From the NCBI GenBank assembly GCA_021798075.1, contig JAJZYO010000035.1, positions 1 through 11,462 on the forward strand: a stretch of DNA of 11,462 nt, written 5' to 3'. Under the pieces are notes generated by a model. The model was given only the letters and a program-made list of their open reading frames with translations, ran no database searches and was not told the origin of the DNA. Below are positions 1-5,640 of the stretch, in pieces (the stretch's first letter is position 1; the number at the start of each line of letters is the position of its first letter). The DNA is from Actinomycetes bacterium. Its GTDB lineage: Bacteria; Actinomycetota; Acidimicrobiia; Acidimicrobiales; Palsa-688. A program made the translations under genes and the position numbers.

Positions 1-1152
1 CTCTCCCAAGCAAATGGATGCGCCTGGGCCACCGGTCACGCCGTCAGTCGCCTGGAAGCCGACGGCGTATGTCGCCTCAGCCCCTGCAACAGGTGGCGAT
101 TCGGTGACGGTAACACCAGACACCGAGGTGCCGAAGAGCAAAGCGTTCGTCGTCTCCGTAGGCCCGACGACGCTGTAGCCGCCCAGCATGAACGTCTCGG
201 GCACGACCGACACCTGGTCGCTGCTCGTCGTGGCCGGGTTGGTCCCCTGCGCCGTGATGCTTAGCGAGTCACCGGCTGCTACCGGGCTTGCCAGGACGAT
301 GGTGGCAGAGGACAACCCCGGCGGCACGCCCACGTTCACGGATTGCACAACGTCTGGAGCAGTCGCCCCACCCGGTGATGTCACTATGGCCGAGTACCCA
401 GCCGTGGCGCCGTCCCAACTGATCGCCGACCCCACCGTTGCGCTGGCGTTCAAGAGCAAGACCGTAAAGCTCTGGCTGAGGGTAAAGGCAGACCAGGAGG
501 CGTCGGTCACCGCATAGGAGGCGTGGGCACCCAGAGACTGCGAGGTCGCAGAGAAAGCTGGCGGCGACGAGCTGGTAGTGACGGGGCTGGAGGTGGCCGG
601 TGCCCGGTTGGCCGAGGTCGTAACGCTGAAATAGAAGCTGGGCCCGACCCGCGGGCTCTTGGCAATGAAGCCCACCTCCACGTCGTCGCCCGCCGCCAGC
701 GAGCAGGCGCTCCCCAAGTCCACCGTGACGGCCGCTGCACCTACGGCCCCGGCGCCGGCCCCTGCCTGCGAGCAAGTCGGGGCAGCTTCGTCTACCAGCC
801 TCACGCTCACGGGCGATGAGCCGAGAGGGCTCGAGGGGGTCACGCTAACCCAGGTCCCGGAGCTCGACCCTGATAGGGCCACCGTAACCCTAAACTTGAC
901 ATTGAAGCTAGTGACCGCCCCAGCCACCACAACCCCAGGCGAAGCCACCACATCGCTCACACCGCTCGCTGGTGCCTCGATCGAATATGTGGACGTGGCG
1001 ACATCTCCGTACGCCGGCACAGCGCTAGTGACGACGGCCACGCCGCTACCGCACAGCGCCAAGCCCAAGCACACCGCCGCTAAGCGGACCTTTGAAGCCC
1101 GACCAGCACGAAGGCGCGGACGTCGCCCGGTGGCGTCACCCAGAGGCTCCAC
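1..1152 (-). CDS. Secreted beta-strand repeat protein, N-terminal part (runs off left edge)
   Basis: Reading the minus strand from a GTG at 1152 gives 384 codons without a stop to the window edge. The N-terminus is basic (residues 9-23, many Arg/Lys), then a hydrophobic stretch at about 22-44 ends in Ala-Val-Pro-Ala (44-47), a good signal peptide with likely cleavage near 47. The rest is rich in Ser, Thr, Val, Gly and Ala and alternates like beta strands. Two stretches resemble each other: an Ala-Ala-Gly-Asp followed by a Ser/Thr-Asn-x-Ala-Pro/Thr motif, near 153-190 and 292-315. This looks like tandem immunoglobulin-like modules of actinobacterial surface proteins. Cys127 and Cys150 could form a disulfide. 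The product is probably exported and surface-associated; adhesin or wall protein is only a guess. The start is uncertain: GTGs at 1164 and 1200 are also in frame, and the frame opens at 1305. GTG 1152 is preceded by a GAGG/CGGAG-rich stretch. No catalytic motif is visible. Confidence 0.7.
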   Translation of the reverse strand, partial: MEPLGDATGRRPRLRAGRASKVRLAAVCLGLALCGSGVAVVTSAVPAYGDVATSTYSIEAPASGVSDVVASPGVVVAGAVTSFNVKFRVTVALSGSSSGTWVSVTPSSPLGSSPVSVRLVDEAAPTCSQAGAGAGAVGAAAVTVDLGSACSLAAGDDVEVGFIAKSPRVGPSFYFSVTTSANRAPATSSPVTTSSSPPAFSATSQSLGAHASYAVTDASWSAFTLSQSFTVLLLNASATVGSAISWDGATAGYSAIVTSPGGATAPDVVQSVNVGVPPGLSSATIVLASPVAAGDSLSITAQGTNPATTSSDQVSVVPETFMLGGYSVVGPTETTNALLFGTSVSGVTVTESPPVAGAEATYAVGFQATDGVTGGPGASICLGE

Positions 1153-1411
1153 ATGGCTCCGCACCTCGTCGGTCTTTCGCCGCCAGTAAGCCGTCGTCAC
1201 CTCCAATGCGAACCTAGCCCGAACCACTCCGCGCGGTGTCGCGCCACTCAGAGCCTCCCGGAGAGACGGCCGATCGACCGGCTCCGTCACCGGGCCAACG
1301 CGTCCTCATGTGGACTCCTTTGGTGCCTGCAAGCCGTCGGCGAGACGCAGCGCGAGTGGTGCATCCAAGAGATGCCGCCGCGCCCCGACGGTGCAGCGCA
1401 TTCACGAATGC

Positions 1412-1417
1412 TACCAT
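1412..1417 (+). promoter_or_regulatory. Extended -10 promoter of first vapBC, likely leaderless
   Basis: TGC-TACCAT (TG at 1409-1410, hexamer 1412-1417) matches an extended -10 element. It lies exactly 6 nt before the ATG at 1424, so transcription would begin at or next to the start codon. No Shine-Dalgarno sequence precedes the ATG, as expected for a leaderless mRNA. I see no convincing -35 box. Confidence 0.5.
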
Positions 1418-1427
1418 GCATGCATGG
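1414..1427. promoter_or_regulatory. Perfect 14-bp palindrome, candidate VapB operator
   Basis: CCATGCATGCATGG is identical to its reverse complement. It covers the last four bases of the -10 hexamer, the presumed transcription start and the vapB start codon. VapB antitoxins with ribbon-helix-helix DNA-binding domains usually repress their own operon by binding palindromes there. Binding at this site would block the promoter directly. The operator role is inferred; the palindrome itself is seen. Confidence 0.5.
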
Positions 1428-1732
1428 CACAGATGACCTGGCGGGCCGAAGACGAGCTGTACAGGCGCGTGAGACGAGCAGCCGTACAGCAGGGCCGGAG
1501 CATCAACGCTTACGTCACAGCGGTGCTAGACGCCGCGACCAACCCCGACGCAGCCGGCACCGAGTGGGAGCAAGTGCGCGAGCGGCTCGCGAACGCAGGC
1601 CTTCTCGTCCCGACCGGTCCCGTCCCGACTGGCACACCCCGGCCGCGCCCGAGCCCCGACAAGGTCGCCCAAGCGCGTGCCGCTGCGGGCCGGGGCACGT
1701 CGCTTGCCGAGCTCGTAGCCAACTCCAGGTGA
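1424..1732 (+). CDS. vapB: VapB-family antitoxin (ribbon-helix-helix), first module
   Basis: A protein of 102 aa. Residues 4-38 read as a ribbon-helix-helix DNA-binding fold of the Arc/FitA kind: a short strand (Met-Thr-Trp-Arg), a helix with Glu-Leu-Tyr-Arg-Arg-Val, a Gly-Arg-Ser-Ile-Asn-Ala-Tyr turn, and a second helix. A Pro-rich linker (about 63-79) leads to a C-terminal helix (Val-Ala-Gln-Ala-Arg to Ser-Leu-Ala-Glu-Leu-Val) that would bind and silence the toxin. It is longer than many VapBs (70-90 aa) because of that linker. The ATG at 1424 is preferred because the -10 element and palindrome fit it; an ATG at 1433 is the alternative. The frame is open further upstream, but that sequence shows no antitoxin features. 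The stop overlaps the GTG of the next gene, so the two are translationally coupled. It probably represses its own operon. Confidence 0.8.
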   Translation: MAQMTWRAEDELYRRVRRAAVQQGRSINAYVTAVLDAATNPDAAGTEWEQVRERLANAGLLVPTGPVPTGTPRPRPSPDKVAQARAAAGRGTSLAELVANSR

Positions 1733-2163
1733 AGACCTTCGCCGACTCCTCGGCCTTGGTGAAGCTTTACGCCGACGAGGTCGGCCATGAGGTGGTCCGC
1801 CAGCTTGAGGTGCTGGTGGTCTCGCACCTCGCGCGCGTCGAGGTCCCCGCTGCCCTGTGGTGCAAGCACCGCATGGGTGAGCTCACCGCGCAAGACACTT
1901 CGGTGCTCATGTCAGAGTTCGAGGCGGACTGGTACGGCGCCGGCGACGAGCTGCCGCGCTTTTCTGCTGTGGCGCTGACAACCGGTGTCCTTGAGCGAGC
2001 TTCGCAATTTTGCGCCTCGCACGGCCTCCGTGCCTACGACGCCGTGCAACTGTCCTGCGCCGTGGCTGCGCGCTCCGCCGATGAGTCTTGCCGGTACTTT
2101 GCCGGCTTCGACGAGGCCCTCAGTGCTGCGGCTGCGGCAGAGGGTTTCGAGCTCGTGGCTTAG
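1729..2163 (+). CDS. vapC: VapC-family PIN-domain RNase toxin, first module
   Basis: A protein of 144 aa with the PIN-domain nuclease pattern. It has Asp6 in Ala-Asp-Ser-Ser-Ala-Leu-Val-Lys-Leu-Tyr, Glu38 in Arg-Val-Glu-Val, Asp104 in Arg-Ala-Tyr-Asp-Ala-Val-Gln-Leu, and Asp128 in Gly-Phe-Asp-Glu. These four acidic residues are the usual metal-binding set, so it should be an active Mg/Mn-dependent endoribonuclease; known VapCs cleave tRNA or rRNA. The GTG start overlaps the antitoxin stop by 4 bp, and reading starts at the typical N-terminal strand of the fold. The same frame is open upstream to about 1153, but that part is the shadow of the antitoxin gene. The target RNA cannot be read from sequence. 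Confidence 0.87.
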   Translation: MKTFADSSALVKLYADEVGHEVVRQLEVLVVSHLARVEVPAALWCKHRMGELTAQDTSVLMSEFEADWYGAGDELPRFSAVALTTGVLERASQFCASHGLRAYDAVQLSCAVAARSADESCRYFAGFDEALSAAAAAEGFELVA

Positions 2164-2280
2164 GCCCGGCTTAGGCCTAGGTCGGTGAAGTCGAGCGCCA
2201 AGTAACCTTCCTCGGGGCCCGTGGCGGTAGCGGTCCATGCCGTGCCGGCCGCCGCCTCGGCTCGGGCCAGCGGCACCGGC

Positions 2281-2286
2281 TAGTCT
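2281..2286 (+). promoter_or_regulatory. Possible -10 box before the O-antigen ligase gene
   Basis: TAGTCT fits the TAnnnT pattern and lies 9 nt before the GTG at 2296. There is no Shine-Dalgarno sequence and no clear -35 box, so a very short leader or leaderless transcript is possible. The rest of the 132-bp gap before it holds a repeated GGCTTAGGCC (2158-2167 and 2169-2178) and an 8-bp palindrome TAGGCCTA (2172-2179) of unknown meaning. Confidence 0.25.
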
Positions 2287-2295
2287 TTAGTTCTC

Positions 2296-4890
2296 GTGGC
2301 GACTCGCAGCGGCCAGCGCCGGCGCGGGGGGGCGGCAAACCGCAACCGGGAGGGCCGGCAGGCGGGACAGGCGCAACCTCAGGCTCGGCAGGCTCAACCA
2401 GGAACGGCCAAGGCGGCCCCTCAGGCTCGCCAAGCGCCGGCTCCTGCCACCCAGCAAAGCGCGCAGCAGCCGAGCCCAGCACCGGCACAGGCTCGTCCAG
2501 CACCGGCGCAGGCTCGTCCATCTCGTCAGGCATCGGCACGGCCGAGGCCGGCACGACGACCGCCGCGCCGGCGCCAGGCCCCCTCGGCCCTGCCGGCTTG
2601 GCTACCCGACGGCCTGCAGCGGCTGTCCGACGGGTCCGGCATCCCGGGTTGGGCCCTCGTCGCCGGGGCGCTCACCTGGCTCCTCGCCCTGTTGCTCTTG
2701 GCAACCGGGGCCACGAAGTGGAGCTTCGCCATCTGGCTCGGTGCGCTCCTCTCGGCCGTCATCGGGGGGGCCTGCCTGTCCGCCCGTATAGCGAGCGGCA
2801 AGCAGCCCCTGCGGGCGCTCCGCGGTGCGGGCCTCGTGTTCGTTGCCGCTGGTGTGCCAGTGGTTTTCGACCCCCACAGCGGGGACGTGTTCAACCTGCC
2901 CAAGTACGCCGTCGTCGTCGTCACCGCCCTCGCCCTGGCTGGGCTCTGGGTGATTGCAGCGGTTTACGAGCGGCGTGTGCCGGCGTGGCGCAACGGCCTC
3001 CAATGGATCCTGGCCGCCACGGTTGTGTGGGGGCTCATCTCGGCGCTCGCCGGCGTCGACCCCCACGTCGGCCTCCTCGGCAACTACGGCAGCTACGACG
3101 GTTGGTACGTGGCCGCCGCCTTCGCAGTCGTCACGATGACCCTGGCAGAGTCGCTCGACGCTGGCGACGTGCGCCGGGCCATGGGCACCGTGGCCTTCTG
3201 CGGCGGCACGGTCGTGGTCCTATATGGGCTCATCCAGCTGCACGACACCGAGCTCGCCGGCGCCAAGTGGGACTTCATCAAGTGGAACCACGGCTCTTTC
3301 CTGAACGAGATCTTCTCGACCTTCGGCAACCCCAACCACCTCGGCGGCTACACGGCCATCTTGTTACCGGTCGCGCTCATCATCGGGTTGACGGCCAAGC
3401 GCTGGCAGTGGAAGGCGCTGTCGGGCCTCTTCGACATCGCGCTCCTGGCAGAACTGGTACGCACTTCGGCTCGCGGCGCCTGGGTAGCAGCGATCGCCGC
3501 GGTGGTCGTCCTCGCCATTTACCTCGCACCCGAGATAAAGCGCCGGCCAATACCGTTCCTCGGTGGTACGGGCGTCGTGGTGGTCGTGGCCGCTGCCGGC
3601 ATGGCCGTGAAGGGCAGGCACTTCCTCGGGCACTCCCTCTCCACGCTCTTCCAGTCCGGCGGGGCCAGCTCGGTCGAGCAGCGCTTCGAGATCTGGAAGG
3701 CCGCCTGGCAGATAGCCCTCCACCACCCACTGACCGGCATAGGCCCTGACGCGTTCGCACTTATATACCCTCAGTACCAAAGCGCCAAGTGGGTGGCCGC
3801 GTTCACGCCAAACTACCTGGTCAACGGCGCTCACGACATCTTCATGAACTACCTGGCCGACCAGGGCTTCATCGGCCTCGCCATCTTCTTGGCCGTCCTA
3901 GTCTTCGCTGGGCTGCGGTCCGTTGGCGCTTGGCGGCGCTTCAGGGTCTTGGAGCGCGCGGAAAGCGTGGGCGACGCGGTGCAACGCGACGCCCGCGACA
4001 AGAGGTTGCTCCTCGCGGCGGCGACCGCCTCCATAACGGCCTACGTGGTGCAGGCCGTGTTCAACGTGCAGCAGGTCGGGCTCTCGATGATGTTTTGGAC
4101 CATGCTCGGCTTGCTCTTGGTGCTGGCGACCTCGGCTGGCGTCCCCGACACGTTGAAGCCGGCAACGCTCTTGTCGATGGCGACGGCTAGCACCGACGAG
4201 GCCGCCGAGCGCAAGCCGGCTGGCACCGGTGCCCTGGCACCTGCGAGGACGAGGATCCCTCCGCGCCGCGGGCGGGGCCGGCGCCAGGAGGTGCCATGGC
4301 CGACCCTGGCGACGGGGGCCGTGGTGATAGCGGCAGTGGCGTTCCTGTCCGTTGGGGCCGAGGCGCCCTACCGAGCGGACCACGCCTACTGGGCCGCAGC
4401 CAACAGCCTCGGTGAAACGAGCGGTTCAAACGCAAGCTCGAAAGCCCCGAAGCAAGTAACCGCGGCCTACTTCAACGACATGAAGAGCGCAATAGCGCTG
4501 AACCCCTGGGAGCCCACTTACCCCTACGCCGAAGCGGGCATTTACGAGAACATAAGCCAGCATTCGCCGAGCGCGAGCTCTCGGCTTACCTACATGACGG
4601 ACGCTCACAACCTGTACGCGCGGGCCGAGGCCGACGAGCCCCTCTGGGCCCCTTACCCCGCCGCACTCGCCCAGGCTGACGTCCAGATGGCCAACCTCGT
4701 GCCGGCGCAGGCTGTCAGCTACCTTGCCAACGCGAGGTCGATGGCTGAAAAGGCAGTGAAGGACAACCCCCGCGACACCACCTACCATCAGCTGCTCACC
4801 TCGATCGTTGCCGACCAGCACAAGGCCGCCGCCGCTGCGGTGAAGCCAAAAGCACCGGTGAAGCCAAAAACACCGGCGAAGGTCCACTAG
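2296..4890 (+). CDS. O-antigen ligase / Wzy-type polymerase family membrane protein with C-terminal TPR-like domain
   Basis: An 864-aa protein from a GTG start. Residues 1-98 are a disordered, Arg/Gln/Ala/Pro-rich cytoplasmic region. About a dozen membrane helices follow: 119-139, 144-166, 204-223, 235-253, 270-286, 297-314, 349-366, 395-411, 420-437, 524-541 and 571-612 (two). The Wzy_C signature is visible: Phe-Gly-Asn-Pro-Asn-His-Leu-Gly-Gly-Tyr (343-352), Ser-Ala-Arg-Gly-Ala-Trp (391-396), and a large outer loop (438-520) with Gly-Ile-Gly-Pro-Asp (481-485) and Gly-Ala-His-Asp (511-514). A further helix (670-687) leads to an external helical domain (about 692-845) typed as TPR-like, ending in a Lys-Pro tail. 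Such enzymes transfer or polymerise lipid-linked sugars outside the membrane. In an actinomycete the substrate would be a capsule, wall or glycoprotein glycan rather than LPS. It stands alone between two VapBC pairs; the family call is firm, the substrate unknown. Confidence 0.85.
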   Translation: MATRSGQRRRGGAANRNREGRQAGQAQPQARQAQPGTAKAAPQARQAPAPATQQSAQQPSPAPAQARPAPAQARPSRQASARPRPARRPPRRRQAPSALPAWLPDGLQRLSDGSGIPGWALVAGALTWLLALLLLATGATKWSFAIWLGALLSAVIGGACLSARIASGKQPLRALRGAGLVFVAAGVPVVFDPHSGDVFNLPKYAVVVVTALALAGLWVIAAVYERRVPAWRNGLQWILAATVVWGLISALAGVDPHVGLLGNYGSYDGWYVAAAFAVVTMTLAESLDAGDVRRAMGTVAFCGGTVVVLYGLIQLHDTELAGAKWDFIKWNHGSFLNEIFSTFGNPNHLGGYTAILLPVALIIGLTAKRWQWKALSGLFDIALLAELVRTSARGAWVAAIAAVVVLAIYLAPEIKRRPIPFLGGTGVVVVVAAAGMAVKGRHFLGHSLSTLFQSGGASSVEQRFEIWKAAWQIALHHPLTGIGPDAFALIYPQYQSAKWVAAFTPNYLVNGAHDIFMNYLADQGFIGLAIFLAVLVFAGLRSVGAWRRFRVLERAESVGDAVQRDARDKRLLLAAATASITAYVVQAVFNVQQVGLSMMFWTMLGLLLVLATSAGVPDTLKPATLLSMATASTDEAAERKPAGTGALAPARTRIPPRRGRGRRQEVPWPTLATGAVVIAAVAFLSVGAEAPYRADHAYWAAANSLGETSGSNASSKAPKQVTAAYFNDMKSAIALNPWEPTYPYAEAGIYENISQHSPSASSRLTYMTDAHNLYARAEADEPLWAPYPAALAQADVQMANLVPAQAVSYLANARSMAEKAVKDNPRDTTYHQLLTSIVADQHKAAAAAVKPKAPVKPKTPAKVH
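2476..2517 (+). repeat. 21-bp tandem repeat, two copies, in the ligase N-terminus
   Basis: Two adjacent 21-bp units (2476-2496 and 2497-2517) differ at one base (CCGGCACAGG versus CCGGCGCAGG) and each encodes Pro-Ala-Pro-Ala-Gln-Ala-Arg. Because the unit is a multiple of three, copy-number change would lengthen or shorten the disordered N-terminus without breaking the frame. Confidence 0.8.
4840..4875 (+). repeat. 18-bp tandem repeat, two copies, in the ligase C-terminus
   Basis: Units 4840-4857 and 4858-4875 differ at one position and encode Val-Lys-Pro-Lys-Ala/Thr-Pro. They form the basic Lys/Pro tail of the ligase. Like the N-terminal repeat, the unit keeps the frame. Confidence 0.75.
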
Positions 4891-4964
4891 CCGCAATCTC
4901 CTACGGCGTCAGTTCAGGATCGCGCAAGACAGTCGGCTCACGCCCCCCTGTTTTCCTACGATGG

Positions 4965-4970
4965 TAAGAT
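4965..4970 (+). promoter_or_regulatory. Extended -10 promoter of second vapBC, likely leaderless
   Basis: TGG-TAAGAT (TG at 4962-4963, hexamer 4965-4970) is an extended -10 element in a locally AT-rich spot. It lies exactly 6 nt before the GTG at 4977, the same spacing as in the first module. There is no Shine-Dalgarno sequence and no clear -35 box, which fits a leaderless transcript. Confidence 0.5.
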
Positions 4971-4976
4971 TATTTC

Positions 4977-5192
4977 GTGGCTGTCCGCAAGTGGTCCGTG
5001 AGCATTGATGAAGAGCTCGCTCACAAGGTCGAGGAGCGCCTCGGAGGGCGCGGTCTCTCTGGCTTCGTGGCCCGGGCGATCGACCACGAACTCGAGCGCG
5101 ATGTCCTCGCGAACTACCTCGACGAGCTTGACGAGGAGTTTGGCCCGCTACCAGCAGGGCTGGTCGAGAGCTACGACGAGTTGTGGCCCTGA
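4977..5192 (+). CDS. vapB: VapB-family antitoxin (ribbon-helix-helix), second module
   Basis: A protein of 71 aa with a ribbon-helix-helix N-terminus. A strand (Lys-Trp-Ser-Val-Ser-Ile-Asp) is followed by a helix starting Glu-Glu-Leu-Ala-His-Lys-Val, a Gly-Arg-Gly-Leu-Ser-Gly-Phe-Val turn and a second helix ending near residue 42. The acidic C-terminus (Leu-Asp-Glu-Leu-Asp-Glu-Glu-Phe-Gly-Pro) is typical of the toxin-neutralising arm, which is normally protease-sensitive. The GTG start is chosen from the promoter spacing and because the strand begins right after it. Its last 10 bp overlap the toxin gene, so the two are co-translated. It does not resemble the first antitoxin beyond the fold, so the modules are probably not recent duplicates. 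Confidence 0.8.
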   Translation: MAVRKWSVSIDEELAHKVEERLGGRGLSGFVARAIDHELERDVLANYLDELDEEFGPLPAGLVESYDELWP

Positions 5193-5593
5193 TCCTCGAC
5201 AGTGAGGCGCTGTCCGCCTTGGCTCGCCCTCGCCAAGCACCCGACCGGCATCGGCGTGTCCGAGCGGCCCTGCGTTCCGCAGAGCGACATAACGAAGCTG
5301 TCCGCGTACCGTCTGCTGCCTTGGTGGAGCTCTACCGCGGCGGTGGGACCGATGAAGCAATCGACCTCGAACTGGCCCGCGGATACGCCAGGGTCGTAAC
5401 GACCGGGCTCCGCATAGCACGGATCGCCGGCCACCTATTAGCCTCGCACGACGCCGACAGCACGATGGCAATCGACTCTCTCGTCGTGGCAACCTCCATT
5501 CGGCTGGGCGGGGGCCTGGTCCTCACGCACGACCCGGCAGACCTGGAACGCCTCGCAACGAGGTATCCCAACGTGCGGATAGTTGCGATCTAG
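5183..5593 (+). CDS. vapC: VapC-family PIN-domain RNase toxin, second module
   Basis: A protein of 136 aa. It begins Met-Ala-Leu-Ile-Leu-Asp-Ser-Glu-Ala-Leu, with catalytic Asp6, followed by Glu49 in Ala-Leu-Val-Glu-Leu-Tyr-Arg-Gly, Asp98 in Ala-Ile-Asp-Ser-Leu-Val-Val-Ala, and Asp117/Asp120 in Thr-His-Asp-Pro-Ala-Asp-Leu. This is the complete acidic set of a PIN nuclease, so the toxin is likely intact. The GTG start lies inside the antitoxin's end (10-bp overlap). It faces the helicase operon tail to tail, 36 bp away. The RNA target is unknown. It differs clearly from the other two toxins in the central helices. Confidence 0.87.
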   Translation: MALILDSEALSALARPRQAPDRHRRVRAALRSAERHNEAVRVPSAALVELYRGGGTDEAIDLELARGYARVVTTGLRIARIAGHLLASHDADSTMAIDSLVVATSIRLGGGLVLTHDPADLERLATRYPNVRIVAI

Positions 5594-5601
5594 TATGCCG
5601 C

Positions 5602-5640
5602 GCCGGTCGCCGGCTACTCGGGCCGGGCTTCAAGCCGGCC
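5602..5640. terminator. Two GC hairpins between convergent genes, possible terminator
   Basis: GCCGG-TCG-CCGGC (5602-5614) and a second hairpin with arms GGCCGG (5621-5626) and CCGGCC (5635-5640) around an 8-nt loop lie between two genes that point at each other. The second overlaps the helicase stop codon. There is no T tract on either side, so this is not a classical intrinsic terminator. U-less hairpin termination is proposed for actinomycetes, but this remains a guess. Confidence 0.3.

Noticed and set aside
188..1189. Several plus-strand open frames (for example 659-1189) and a minus frame at 269-775
   Set aside because: They overlap the longer minus frame with signal peptide and beta-repeat composition. 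The plus translations are Pro/Thr/Ala-rich with no domain, and the 269-775 minus frame is Arg/Gly-rich in the way shadow frames of GC-rich genes are.
1153..1728. N-terminal extension of the first VapC frame
   Set aside because: The frame is open, but the sequence is Arg/Pro-rich and overlaps the antitoxin gene. The PIN fold begins at the GTG at 1729.
2177..3066. Minus-strand frames at 2177-2554, 2526-2924 and 2602-3066, and a plus frame at 2598-3749
   Set aside because: All lie over the O-antigen ligase gene, whose membrane helices and Wzy_C motifs are unmistakable; the others are Arg/Pro/Gly-rich shadows.
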